Origin: Albimonas marina | GTDB lineage: Bacteria; Pseudomonadota; Alphaproteobacteria; Rhodobacterales; Rhodobacteraceae | DNA: 64,000 bases | Direction: 5' to 3' | Assembly: GCF_029223255.1 (NCBI RefSeq) | Contig: NZ_JARHUC010000007.1 | Coordinates: 305,715 to 369,714, forward strand | Shown: positions 47,254 to 56,472 of the stretch, in pieces | Layout of the letters: each line of letters starts with the position of its first letter | Position numbering within the stretch: position 1 is the first letter of the stretch | Made by a program: the position numbers and the translations under genes | The notes under the pieces: generated by a model | What the model saw: only the letters and a program-made list of their open reading frames with translations | Database searches by the model: none | What the model was told of the DNA's origin: nothing

Positions 47254-48336
47254 ATGAAGCGCAGGAGTTTCCTCAGAGGTGCGGCGCTCGCCGGCGTCGG
47301 CAGCGCGCTCGCCGCGCCGGCCATCGCGCAGAGCCGCAAGGAGATGATCATCGTCTCGGCCTATCCTCGGGACTTCCCGGGCATCGGCATCTCGGTGCAG
47401 CGGCTGGTGAAGCGGATCCAGGACCTGTCGAACGGCCAGCTCCAGACCACCTACTTCGCCGCCGGCGAGCGCGTGGGCGCCTTCGACGTGCTGGACGAGG
47501 TCGCCTCGGGCAACAGCCAGGCCTACGTCGCCTCCGACTACTACTTCACCGGCAAGCATCCGGCCTACGTCTACTTCTCGACGGTGCCCTTCGGCATGGT
47601 CGCCTCCGAGCTGAACGCCTGGGTGAAGTACGGCGGCGGCCAGGAGCTGTGGGACGAGCTGGCCGGCTCCTTCGGCGTGAAGACCGAGCTGTGCTCCAAC
47701 ACCGGCACCCAGGCCGGCGGTTGGTTCAAGAAGGAGATCAACTCGCCCGACGACCTCAAGGGCCTGAAGATGCGCATCCCGGGCCTGGGCGGCGTGGTGA
47801 TGTCGAAGCTGGGCGTCTCGACGGTCGCGCTTCCGGGCGGGCAGATCTACGAGAACCTCGCCTCCGGCACGATCGAGGCGACGGAGTGGATCGGGCCCTA
47901 CAACGACTACTTCATGAAGTTCTACGAGGCCGCGCGCTACTACTACACCGGCGGCATGCACGAGCCGGGCACCGCGGCCTGCCTGGGCATGAACGCGTCG
48001 TGGTACGGCACGCTGAGCCAGTGGGAGAAGGACGTGATCCGCGCCGCCTGCCTGGAGGAGAACGCCAACTCCTACGAGGAGCTGGTGGCGCTGAACGGCG
48101 ACTACCTCACGAAGCTGGTCAACGAGCACGGCGTCCAGGTCCGGGAGTTCAACGACGAGCTCTGGGACGCCTTCGGCGAGGCCTCCGCCGAAGCCTTCGC
48201 CGAGCTGCGCGAACACTCCGAGATCGCCGCGCGGATCGACGACAGCTACCAGGCGTTCCTGCGCAAGAGCGGCGGCATGATGAGCGCCTTCGAGGGCACC
48301 TTCGTCCGTCAGCGCAACCGCGTCCTCGGGATCTGA
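47254..48336 (+). CDS. TRAP transporter solute-binding protein (DctP/TakP type), Tat-exported
   Basis: This 360-residue protein begins with a twin-arginine signal (MKRRSFLRGAALAG, cleavage after AIAQ near residue 30). The body matches the TakP-like 2-oxoacid group: 'TGTQAGGWFKKEINSPDDLK', 'MRIPGLGGVVMSKLGVS', 'LPGGQIYENLASGTIEATEW', 'YYTGGMHEPGTAACLG'. Such proteins deliver pyruvate-like or other carboxylates to a DctQ/DctM membrane pair. No dctQ or dctM gene is adjacent, so the partner must be elsewhere. ATG 47254 has AGGGAGA upstream; an in-frame ATG 18 bp upstream is less well placed. Confidence 0.87.
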   Translation: MKRRSFLRGAALAGVGSALAAPAIAQSRKEMIIVSAYPRDFPGIGISVQRLVKRIQDLSNGQLQTTYFAAGERVGAFDVLDEVASGNSQAYVASDYYFTGKHPAYVYFSTVPFGMVASELNAWVKYGGGQELWDELAGSFGVKTELCSNTGTQAGGWFKKEINSPDDLKGLKMRIPGLGGVVMSKLGVSTVALPGGQIYENLASGTIEATEWIGPYNDYFMKFYEAARYYYTGGMHEPGTAACLGMNASWYGTLSQWEKDVIRAACLEENANSYEELVALNGDYLTKLVNEHGVQVREFNDELWDAFGEASAEAFAELREHSEIAARIDDSYQAFLRKSGGMMSAFEGTFVRQRNRVLGI

Positions 48337-48345
48337 GCCTAGGCG

Positions 48346-48371
48346 CCCGCGCGGGCCGTCGCCCGCGCGGG
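48346..48371 (+). terminator. Strong GC hairpin between convergent genes
   Basis: A perfect 11-bp GC stem (48346-48356 with 48361-48371) and a 4-base loop lies 9 bp after the TRAP gene stop and between convergent genes. There is no U run, so it may act as a Rho-dependent or bidirectional mRNA end. Confidence 0.5.
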
Positions 48372-48449
48372 ACCTCGCGCCGCGTCGACCGGGACGGGCC
48401 CGCGTCGCAGCCCTGGTCGCCGCCGTTCCTTCGGCTTCATGCGCGGACG

Positions 48450-49139
48450 TCAGACGCCGAGCGGGCCGCCGAGGCCTGCGACGAGCGTCTCGACGAGCTC
48501 CGCGACCTCCCCCTCCGCCGCGCGAAGCGAGGCCTGCAGGCGCGCGTCCGCGAACTCGTCGTACTCGGCGGCGATGGCGCGGACGTCGGTGATGCCGATG
48601 TAGGCGAAGGCGGTGCGGACCGAGGCCTCGACATGGTTCTGCTCCGCCAGCCGCTCGCCCGGGCCATAGCCGAAGTCGCCGCGGGAGGAGAGGATCACCA
48701 GCGTCTTGCCCGCGGGAACCATCGGCCAGTAGGGCGCGCCCGCGCGGCCGCGGTCGAAGCCGAAGGTGCGCCCGACGCGGACGATGTTGTCGATATAGGC
48801 CTTGAACTGGGCGGGAACGCTGAAGTTGTACATGGGCACGCCGGCGACGATCACGTCGGCGGCCAGAAGCTCCTCCACCAGCCCGTCGCTTTCCGCGAGC
48901 GTCTCCGCCATCCAGGCCTCGCGCGCCTGGGGGGGCGTGAAGGCGGCGTGGATCCAGTCGCCGCCGACCGGCTGCGGCGGGCTCCGGCCCACGTCCCGGT
49001 AGACGACGGGATCGTCCGGGCGCGCCTGCCTCCAGGCCTCGACGAAACGGGCGCTCAGCCGCCGGGTGTGGGAGCCGTGGCGCGTCTCGTCGGATCGGCC
49101 CGGTCGGGCGCTGGCGTCGATATGCAGAAGGGTGGTCAT
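48450..49139 (-). CDS. azoR: FMN-dependent NADH-azoreductase/quinone reductase
   Basis: This 229-residue flavodoxin-fold protein has 'LLHIDASAR' (4-12), 'PMYNFSVPAQFKAYIDNIVR' (binding FMN phosphate and the dimer face) and 'LSSRGDFGYGPG', matching AzoR. It is longer than E. coli AzoR (201). It reduces quinones, azo or nitro compounds by two electrons. ATG 49139 has GGAG about 10 bp upstream. A LysR gene is divergent from it, a standard arrangement for regulators of such detoxifying reductases. Confidence 0.85.
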   Translation of the reverse strand: MTTLLHIDASARPGRSDETRHGSHTRRLSARFVEAWRQARPDDPVVYRDVGRSPPQPVGGDWIHAAFTPPQAREAWMAETLAESDGLVEELLAADVIVAGVPMYNFSVPAQFKAYIDNIVRVGRTFGFDRGRAGAPYWPMVPAGKTLVILSSRGDFGYGPGERLAEQNHVEASVRTAFAYIGITDVRAIAAEYDEFADARLQASLRAAEGEVAELVETLVAGLGGPLGV

Positions 49140-49232
49140 CTTCGCGCTCTCCGTCGCTGGGAGGGGGTGGGGCATGGCAGGGAGGTACGGACGCCCGGAC
49201 CCGGCGACAAAGGCGGATGTCGCATCGATGGA

Positions 49233-49245
49233 TGAGTTTGATTCA
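49233..49245. promoter_or_regulatory. LysR-type T-N11-A box between azoR and its regulator
   Basis: TGAGTTTGATTCA, within the slightly larger dyad ATGA-N7-TCAT, fits the T-N11-A consensus of LysR operators and lies in the 227-bp divergent region. Binding is inference. Confidence 0.45.
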
Positions 49246-49366
49246 TTCACTCGAGGGAGGAGCGTTCGGCGACGGCCGGCTCTGCTCTCTATGTGCCTGC
49301 GTCTGCTGGGTCGCCTGGTCGCCCGCGCGCCCTTCCTCGCCAAGCGAAACTCACGTATCAAGCGGC

Positions 49367-50242
49367 ATGAAACGCGCCATGCCTTCCCTCGCCGCCCTGC
49401 GCGCCTTCGAGGCCGCCGCTCGGCTCGGCAGCTTCAAGGACGCGGCCGAGGCGCTCGCGATCACGCCGACGGCGGTCTCCCACCACATCCGCGGGCTGGA
49501 GCAGCGCCTCGACGTTCCGCTGTTCACGCGCGAGACGCGCGCGGTCCACCTGACGGAGGCCGGCCGGCGGCTCTCCCGGCGCCTGACGGCCGCGTTCGGG
49601 GAGATCGAGGCGGCCCTGGACGAGGTCGAGACGGCGGAGCACGTGCTGCGCGTCTCGACCACGCCGGCCTTCGCGGCGCTCTGGCTTGCGCCCCGCCTCC
49701 ACGCCTTCCAGGGCGCCCATCCCGAGATCCGCGTCCAGGTCGACACGGGAACCGAGGCGGTGGACCTGCATCGCGACCGCCAGGTCGACGTGGCGATCCG
49801 CTACGGCGCGGGCGCGCCTGCGGGCCTGCACGCCGTGCCGCTCGGCGACGAGGCGTTCGGCCTCTATGGGGCGCCCGATCACGTCGCGGGGATCGGCGAG
49901 ATCGGCGCGGCCACGGTCCTGGCCACCGAGTGGCGGCAGGCGCGGCTCGCCCCCGTGGCGCCGGCCGACTGGCTGGAGGCGTTCGCGCCGGGCGCGCGGC
50001 CGACGATGCGCTGGTTCGACCAGGAGCATCACGCCGTCCAATGCGCCATCGCGGGGCAGGGCCTCGCGTTCCTCAGCGACGTGCTGGCCTCCGACATGGA
50101 GGGGCGCGGGCTGCTGGCGCGCCATCGCGAGGACGCCGCGGTCCCCGGCCTGCGCTACACGCTGCTGACGCTGCCCGAGCGTCGGCGAACCCGGAAGATC
50201 GCCCTCTTCGCCCGCTGGATCGAACGCGCCTTCGCCGGGTGA
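49367..50242 (+). CDS. LysR-family regulator, GcvA-like subfamily
   Basis: This 291-residue LysR protein has the winged helix at residues 5-65 ('LAALRAFEAAARLGSFKDAA', 'LAITPTAVSHHIRGLEQRL') and a binding-protein-like effector domain (about 90-290, 'VQVDTGTEAVDLHRDRQVDV', 'DQEHHAVQCAIAGQGLAFLS'), as in the GcvA/AmpR subgroup. ATG 49367 or 49379 could be used; neither has a strong ribosome site. It is divergent from the azoreductase gene and probably regulates it. The next gene begins 149 bp downstream. Confidence 0.82.
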   Translation: MKRAMPSLAALRAFEAAARLGSFKDAAEALAITPTAVSHHIRGLEQRLDVPLFTRETRAVHLTEAGRRLSRRLTAAFGEIEAALDEVETAEHVLRVSTTPAFAALWLAPRLHAFQGAHPEIRVQVDTGTEAVDLHRDRQVDVAIRYGAGAPAGLHAVPLGDEAFGLYGAPDHVAGIGEIGAATVLATEWRQARLAPVAPADWLEAFAPGARPTMRWFDQEHHAVQCAIAGQGLAFLSDVLASDMEGRGLLARHREDAAVPGLRYTLLTLPERRRTRKIALFARWIERAFAG

Positions 50243-50391
50243 CGGCGACAGCCGCGCCGTCGTGCGTCGCGCCGCAGGCGCGCGCCGCAGGCGCGCGCCG
50301 CCCATCGCGCCGCAGGAGCGGGAGGGGCGTCGAGATTTCCTCTCGCCTGCCGCGGTTTCATGCGATGCTCGCCGAAAAAGGGAGGACCGAC

Positions 50392-51663
50392 ATGACCGAC
50401 GACGCTGCGCGCGCCCGCTTTCCTCAAGGCGGCGCCGACTGGGACGATCTGCAGACGCGCATGGCGGGCTTCGCCGAGGGCGACGTCGACTGGCGGCGCG
50501 GACGCTCCCCGCTCTTCGTCTTCAAGAACGACGAGGAGACCTACGAGATCGGCCGGCGGGCCTTCTTCGAGTTCTTCAACGAGAACGGGCTGGGCGGCGC
50601 CCGCGCCTTCTTCGGCATCGGCCGGATGGAGAGCGACGTGCTCGACTACGGCCTCTCGCTCTTCCAGGCGCCCGACGCGGGCGCGGGCGTGTTCACGCCG
50701 GGGGGCAGCGAGAGCATCTTCCTCGCGGTGAAGGCGGCGCGGGACGCCTTCCGCGCCCGGCCCGGCGCGCCGCGCACGGACCTCAACATCGTGATGCCCG
50801 ACACCGCCCACGCCGCCTTCGACAAGGCGGCCCAGGTGATGGACCTCGAGATCCGGCGCGCGCCGCTGGGACCGGACCGCCGCGTCGACGCGGCCGCGAT
50901 GGCCGGGATGATCGACGCGCGCACGATGCTGCTGGTGGGCTCCGCCCCCTGCTATCCGCATGGCGTCGTGGACCCGATCGCCGAGATCTCGGCGATCGCG
51001 GCCGCGCACGACGTCTGGCTGCACGTGGACGCCTGCGTCGGCGGCTGGCTGCTGCCCTTCTTCGCGGCCAACGGGCGGGACGTGCCGGTCTTCGACTTCC
51101 GGCTGGCGGGCGTGCGGTCGATCTCCGCCGACCTGCACAAGTTCGGGTTCTGCCCCAAGCCCGCCTCGACGGTCTTCTACCGCGACGTCGAGGACCGGGA
51201 TCGCGCGCGCTTCGTGGCGGACGCCTGGCCGTCGGGCGTCTTCCGCACCTCCACCCTCGCCGGCACGCGGCCGGGCGGCGCGGTGGCGGCCGCGTGGGCG
51301 GTGCTCAACCACCTCGGCGTCTCGGGCTACCGCAAGGCGGCGGATCGCCTGGCGCGGATGACCGACGCCTACGTCGCCGACATCGAGGCGATCGAGGGGC
51401 TGGAGCTGTGGGCGCGGCCGGATTTCTCGATCCTGAACTTCGGCTCGCGCACGCTGGACATGCAGGCCGTCTCCGCCGGGCTCGCCGAGCGCGGCTGGCT
51501 GACCACGCTGACGCGCCGGCCGGTGGGCCTGCACCTGATGATGTCGCTGCTGCACGAGGGCGCGCGGGAGGACTACGTCGCCGACCTGAAGGCGGCGGTC
51601 GCCGCGGCCCGGCTGGGCGAAGCCCCCGCCGCCGACCCCGGCGGGATGACCTACGCCGGCTGA
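50392..51663 (+). CDS. PLP-dependent lyase/decarboxylase related to sphingosine-1-phosphate lyase
   Basis: This 423-residue group II PLP enzyme has the lyase features 'FTPGGSESIFLAVKAARD' (101-118), 'DTAHAAFDKAAQVMDLEI' (137-154), 'GSAPCYPHGVVDPI' (183-196), 'VWLHVDACVGGWLLPF' (208-223) and 'SADLHKFGFCPK' with the PLP lysine K250. These resemble sphinganine-1-phosphate lyase more than glutamate or tyrosine decarboxylases. It lacks the membrane anchor of the eukaryotic enzyme, as bacterial members do. ATG 50392 has a GGGAGGA site. A zinc alcohol dehydrogenase follows on the same strand after about 220 bp. The substrate could be a sphingoid phosphate or another amino-alcohol or amino acid. Confidence 0.78.
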   Translation: MTDDAARARFPQGGADWDDLQTRMAGFAEGDVDWRRGRSPLFVFKNDEETYEIGRRAFFEFFNENGLGGARAFFGIGRMESDVLDYGLSLFQAPDAGAGVFTPGGSESIFLAVKAARDAFRARPGAPRTDLNIVMPDTAHAAFDKAAQVMDLEIRRAPLGPDRRVDAAAMAGMIDARTMLLVGSAPCYPHGVVDPIAEISAIAAAHDVWLHVDACVGGWLLPFFAANGRDVPVFDFRLAGVRSISADLHKFGFCPKPASTVFYRDVEDRDRARFVADAWPSGVFRTSTLAGTRPGGAVAAAWAVLNHLGVSGYRKAADRLARMTDAYVADIEAIEGLELWARPDFSILNFGSRTLDMQAVSAGLAERGWLTTLTRRPVGLHLMMSLLHEGAREDYVADLKAAVAAARLGEAPAADPGGMTYAG

Positions 51664-51884
51664 CCGGATCGCCCGCCGGGGGGCGACCCCCCGGCGAGGC
51701 GGTTCCTGCATAGCGGGCGCGCCGCCGGTTCCGCCCTCGCGCCCCGCCGCCCGCGGCGAGGCCGCCCCCGACCTTCCGTCCCCGCCGACGCCCGCCCCCG
51801 CCCGATCGCGGGGGCGACGGCGCGGAGGGCGGACAAGCCCCCTGCGCGCGGGCATCATGCGCGCGAAACCCCGGGAGGAATCAT

Positions 51885-53024
51885 ATGACCATCACCTGCA
51901 AGGCCGCCGTTCTGAGAGAGGTCGGCCTGCCCGCCCCCTACGCCGACAGCCGCCCGCTCGCGATCGAGGAGATCACCCTTGACCCGCCCGAGCCGACGGA
52001 CCTGGTGGTCCGCATCACCGGCGGCGGGCTGTGCCACTCGGACCTCTCGATCATCGCGGGCGTCCTGGGGCGCGGCGTGCCGGTGGTGCTGGGCCACGAG
52101 GGCGCGGGCGAGGTGGTGGAGGTCGGCTCGGCCGTGCGCGACGTGGCGGTCGGGGACTCGGTGGTCTTCCAGTTCTCCGCCGCCTGCGGCCGCTGCGCCG
52201 CGTGCCTCTCGGGCCGCCCGCAGATCTGCGCGCCCAACGCCGAGGCCCGCGCGAAGGGGGAGCTCCTTTCGGGCGGCTCCCGCATCCGGGACGCCGAGGG
52301 GCGGCCGCTGCGCCACCATTCCGGCGTCTCGTGCTTCGCGGAATACGCGGTGGTGAACCGCGGCAGCGTCGTGGTGGTCGACCGCGACACCCCGCAGCGG
52401 ACGGCGGCGCTGTTCGGCTGCGCGGTGATGACGGGGGTCGGGGCGGTCGTGAACACGGCCGGCGTGCGCCCGGGCGAGACGGTGGCGATCTTCGGCCTCG
52501 GCGGCGTCGGGCAGTGCGGGATCATGGGCGCCAAGCTCTCGGGCGCCGGGATCATCATTGGCGTGGACCCCGAGCCGGCGAAGCGGGAGAAGGCCAAGGC
52601 GCTCGGCGCGACCCATGTCTTCGACTCCGGCGACAACGACCTCGCCGAGAAGATCCGCGACCTGACCCGCGGCGGCGTCGACTACGCCGTCGACCTGGCG
52701 GGCGCGGTCCCGGCGCTGGAGGCGGCCTACGCCGCGACGGCGCGCGGCGGCAAGGTGATCACCGCGGGCATCGCCCCGGCCGGCTCGACCTTCGCCTTCT
52801 CCCAGCCCGACCTGGTGCTCGAGGAGAAGTCGATCCTGGGCAGCTTCATGGGCTCCTGCGTGCCGGTGCGCGACATCCCGCGGTTCCTCGAGATGCACGC
52901 CGCCGGCCTGCTGCCGGTCGATGCGCTGGTCGACCGGGTGATCGGCTTCGACGAGATCAACGAGGGCTTCGACCTGCTCGCCTCCGGCCAGGCGATGCGC
53001 CAGATCCTGGCCCCGCACGGCTGA
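51885..53024 (+). CDS. Zinc-dependent alcohol dehydrogenase (class III/aryl-alcohol type)
   Basis: This 379-residue medium-chain dehydrogenase has catalytic zinc ligands C50, H71 and C179 with E72 of the GHE motif, structural zinc cysteines C101, C104, C107 and C115, and NAD-binding GLGGVG (204-209). The long loop with the structural zinc and the overall length match class III and benzyl-alcohol-type enzymes. It oxidises an alcohol to an aldehyde or the reverse. ATG 51885 follows GGGAGGAATCAT. It could process the fatty aldehyde expected from the neighbouring PLP lyase; that link is inference. Confidence 0.85.
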   Translation: MTITCKAAVLREVGLPAPYADSRPLAIEEITLDPPEPTDLVVRITGGGLCHSDLSIIAGVLGRGVPVVLGHEGAGEVVEVGSAVRDVAVGDSVVFQFSAACGRCAACLSGRPQICAPNAEARAKGELLSGGSRIRDAEGRPLRHHSGVSCFAEYAVVNRGSVVVVDRDTPQRTAALFGCAVMTGVGAVVNTAGVRPGETVAIFGLGGVGQCGIMGAKLSGAGIIIGVDPEPAKREKAKALGATHVFDSGDNDLAEKIRDLTRGGVDYAVDLAGAVPALEAAYAATARGGKVITAGIAPAGSTFAFSQPDLVLEEKSILGSFMGSCVPVRDIPRFLEMHAAGLLPVDALVDRVIGFDEINEGFDLLASGQAMRQILAPHG

Positions 53025-53770
53025 GCGCGACGCGCGCGCCCCGCGCCGAGCGGGGCCGCGCCGGACCCCGGGGGCGCGCACGACCCGCCTATGGAAGCGC
53101 GCGCCCGCCCCGCTCATCCGGCGGTTCGGGCGCGCAGGTTTCCGACCCTCGGAACCTGCCGCCCTGCCGGGCGAGCGCTCCATGGCCGCTCTGCGCCGCC
53201 GCACAGACCGGCGGCGCTTCCGGCCCGGATCTCCTCCACGGCCCGCCGTCCAACGCGAAGGCGGGCGGAGCGGGGGCCTTGGATCGGACCTTCTCCACCG
53301 GTCGCCCGAGCTGGACGGACCGCTTGCGGGGCGGCGAGCGGCAGAGCGTCGGCCTCTCTGCGCCAAGCTTCGGCGTCCCTTCGCAGGCGTCCATGGCGCC
53401 TGCTTCACCGCGCCAGGCGTGGTCGAGTTCTCGAACACCGGAAGCCTGTCGGGATCCCTGGCCTCGGCGATGACGTCCTGAACCTGCGCGCGCTGAACAT
53501 CGAGATCTCGACCTCGGTGGGCGACGTGAACGCGGCGTCGCGGCCGCCGCTCCGGGGGCGGCCCTCGTCCCCCGCCGGGCGGAGCGGATGGCTTTCGCCT
53601 TGATCGGGGGCGACGGCGCGCGCAAGCTGACGGCTGGGACCGCGATCCGGGATCCCGGTTCACATTCGATCGTCGAACGCCCGTGCGCCGCGCCGCCGCG
53701 CCGGTCCGCTAGGCCTCGAGGCGTCCGCTCGCGGAGCCTTCCATTTCAGACCGCCAGGAGATTTCAAGTC
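53025..53770. other. Gene-poor stretch with decayed RTX remnant
   Basis: About 745 bp between the alcohol dehydrogenase and an RTX gene. Apart from the RTX tail fragment at about 53469-53560 I see no supported gene; the remaining frames are short and arginine-rich. The stretch looks like a site of past insertion and deletion. Confidence 0.45.
53469..53560 (+). pseudogene. Decayed fragment of an RTX C-terminal domain
   Basis: About 26 residues, 'DDVLNLRALNIEISTSVGDV' and following 'NAAS', match the C-terminal domain of the 28789-30057 protein ('EDVLNLRALNIDITTSVGDV', 'KAAS') with high DNA similarity. The match then dissolves into arginine/proline-rich sequence and no start or RTX block precedes it. 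It is a remnant of a lost homologous gene. Confidence 0.65.
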
Positions 53771-55612
53771 ATGAGCCTGCTGCTCCGCACCTGGGACGAA
53801 GTCGAGGATTTCCGCTTCGGCTTCGACCTCGACGCCGACCGGATCCTCGAAGTGCGGCGCGACACCGGCCATGTCACGACCGTCGCCCCCGAGGTCACGT
53901 ATATCGCCTATGACGAGGACTATTACATCCACGGCTTCTGGTACTGGCGGCACATCATCGACACCCGCCTGTTCGCCGACTTCCTGAGGGCCCACGCCGA
54001 CCTGCTGGTGGATGACGACGGGGACGGCGTGGCGACCATGCCCGACGCCTACGTGCACTTCCCCAAATGGGCCGACACCCGCACGTCCTTCACCGGCACG
54101 GATGCGGACGAATACATCAGCCCGGACACCTACGACGGCCAGAACATCAACGCGGCCGGAGGCGACGACGTCCTCTTCATCGGCGTGCCGTACGAAATGA
54201 GGGGCGCCTGGGGCGTCCAGAGCAGGGCCCACGGCGGCGAGGGCGACGACCTGCTGGTCTCCGGCATGGACGGAACGGTGCTGTTCGGCGACGCGGGCGA
54301 CGACGTGCTGATCTCGGGCGACGCGCGCACCGGCCGGCCGCGCAAGGGCAGCGAGCTCTACGGCGGCGACGGCGCCGACGATCTCTCCACCGGGAGCAGC
54401 GTCGACACGCTCTACGGCGGCGCGGGCGACGACATCTACCGGTTCGAGCTGGGCGACCGCGACGACCGGGTCAAGGATGCGGACGGCGGCAACCTGATCG
54501 TCTTCGGCGAGGGCGTCGCGCTCGAGGATCTGGCGTTCACGCGAAGCGGCACGCTGCTGACCGTCTTCTACGGGAACGCCCCCGACGACTCCCCCAACTA
54601 CGTCCGGATCGAGGGCTTCTACACGACCGCGGACGCCGACCTGCCGTGGGTGGGCGCCGGCTTCGGGGACCTCTCCTTCGTCGACGAAGGGGGGGAGACG
54701 CGGCATTCCCTGGTCGACCTCGTCGGCGGCGTGCAGGCCGAGCGCATCGGCCAGGCGGGCATCGTCGAGGTCGCCCAGGCCCGGCGCGGCGACGCCGTCT
54801 GGGTCGCGTTCGACGCGCCGATCGAGAACGCGGTGGTCGTGCTGGGCGCGATGACCCGAAACGGCCTGCAGGCGGCCACCAGCCGCGTGATCGACGTGAC
54901 GGACGAGGGCTTCTTCCTGCGGATCGACGAATGGGCCTACATGGACGGCCGGCACCTGGCCGAGGAGATCAGCTGGATGGCCGTCTCGGCCGGAAGCTGG
55001 CTCCTGCCCAGCGGCGACCAGCTGCAGACCGGCCGAACGCAGGTCGACAGCAAGTGGACCTCGGCCGGGTCCGACGCGGGTCTCGCCGGCGGCGCCTCGG
55101 TCTTCTCGACCGTGCAGGGCGAGGCCGAGGCGACGCCGGTCACGACCCGCGTGCGCCACACCGCCGAGGCCGCCTTCCAGCTCCGCCTGCAGGAGGAGGA
55201 GGGCTCGGACCACCTGCACCCCGAGGAGACGGTGAACTGGATCGCGGTCGAGCATGGCGCGGCCGCGGTCAACGACATCGACCGCCCGTTCGAAAGCTGG
55301 CGACGCGAGATCGCCCCGGGCCTGGACCCCGAAACGGCGGTCGACGGCGACTACGACGAGCATGTCTTCGCGCAGAGCTTCGCCCAGAGCTACGGGTCGC
55401 GGCCTGCGCTGTTCGCCGCGCTCCAGACGTTCTACGGGCGCAATCCCGCGAACGTCCGCCTGACCGATTGGGACGAGACCGGCTTCGCCGCCTTCGTGCA
55501 GGAGGAGCAGTCGCGCGACGACGAGCTGAACCACAAGCCGGAGGGCATCGGCTGGGCCGCGTTCGCCGAGGGCGCGATCATGGGCTTCAGCGCCGACGCG
55601 ACGCTGCTCTAG
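53771..55612 (+). CDS. RTX protein with three lectin-like C-terminal repeats
   Basis: This 613-residue protein has a novel N-terminus with many Tyr/Trp ('DEDYYIHGFWYWRH', about 48-61), about five RTX loops (120-225), a strand-rich linker, and three repeats (about 345-415, 440-500, 530-605). Each repeat is a beta-rich unit ending in 'E(x)n H...E.I.W.A...G'. The same unit occurs three times near the C-terminus of the giant RTX protein at 1-7617. There is no signal peptide; type I secretion is expected. ATG 53771 has AGGAG 11 bp upstream. Ligand and role are unknown; a carbohydrate-binding surface role is a guess. Confidence 0.75.
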   Translation: MSLLLRTWDEVEDFRFGFDLDADRILEVRRDTGHVTTVAPEVTYIAYDEDYYIHGFWYWRHIIDTRLFADFLRAHADLLVDDDGDGVATMPDAYVHFPKWADTRTSFTGTDADEYISPDTYDGQNINAAGGDDVLFIGVPYEMRGAWGVQSRAHGGEGDDLLVSGMDGTVLFGDAGDDVLISGDARTGRPRKGSELYGGDGADDLSTGSSVDTLYGGAGDDIYRFELGDRDDRVKDADGGNLIVFGEGVALEDLAFTRSGTLLTVFYGNAPDDSPNYVRIEGFYTTADADLPWVGAGFGDLSFVDEGGETRHSLVDLVGGVQAERIGQAGIVEVAQARRGDAVWVAFDAPIENAVVVLGAMTRNGLQAATSRVIDVTDEGFFLRIDEWAYMDGRHLAEEISWMAVSAGSWLLPSGDQLQTGRTQVDSKWTSAGSDAGLAGGASVFSTVQGEAEATPVTTRVRHTAEAAFQLRLQEEEGSDHLHPEETVNWIAVEHGAAAVNDIDRPFESWRREIAPGLDPETAVDGDYDEHVFAQSFAQSYGSRPALFAALQTFYGRNPANVRLTDWDETGFAAFVQEEQSRDDELNHKPEGIGWAAFAEGAIMGFSADATLL

Positions 55613-56472
55613 CGGGCCTCGCTCGCGACGACCCCGGCCGGAGGGACTGGCCTCACGGCCGTCCAGTTCGTGTGCGGCCATGACGAGGGTGCTGCCGATC
55701 CTGCGCGACATGCGGCGGTCCGAACGTTCATGGAGCGTTGGCTGAACCGTCGAGGCATTGGAGGGATGACGTCCGCCGCCTCGCGCCGCGCGGAGGTCTT
55801 CGGCAATGCTCCTGGCGAGCGACTGCGGCCGGGGGCGTTCGTGCTCCCGTCTCGCCTGGCTGTCAGGCGGCTTCGCAAGCGCCTGAAAGCGTTCGACTCT
55901 TCTGCGTCCGACCCTCGGGCTCACCAGGCTGACACATCGAAGAGCGTCGGTTCCTGGGCCCAGGTGCACGGATGGCACCCGGATTGAAGTCGGGAGCTTT
56001 CGTGTCGAAATAAATACATTATATCAACGGCTTGAGGGTCTTTTCACTTGGGCGGCGCAGTCGACAGGTTCGGAGACCGCCGGCCCGCAGAGACGGCTTG
56101 CTGGCCTGTCCGCAACCAGGCAGGCGAACAGCCGACGCCCTGCACCCCCGCCCCCCACGAAGAAATCCCTCCGAAGCGGGACCTGCGCGGGCCGTTCGCG
56201 CACGGCGCTTGGCGCATGAAAGGGGGCCTGGAACGAACGGTCTCGACCCGCGTGCGTGGCCGCCGGAGTGCAGGTCGCGGCCGCCGGTCGCGTTTTTCTT
56301 CCCGTTCTTCCCGCGCGCCCGGCCCCGGCGGCGGACAGCCGCTGGAACGCGGGCTTTCCGGCCGTCGGCCGGCATCGCTCGATCGGCGTCCGGGTGATCT
56401 CGATCAACGCGGTGGACCGGCGCTCCGACGACTTTCGACGGTGCATCGTCATCGCAGCGTCGGGCCAGAATC
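55613..56472. other. 860-bp gene-poor stretch with AT-rich pocket
   Basis: No supported gene. Around 56008-56035 there is a markedly AT-rich pocket (AATAAATACATTATATCAA) in otherwise very GC-rich DNA, which may be a promoter, an integration scar or part of a lost element. Reading frames on both strands have shadow-like composition. Confidence 0.45.
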
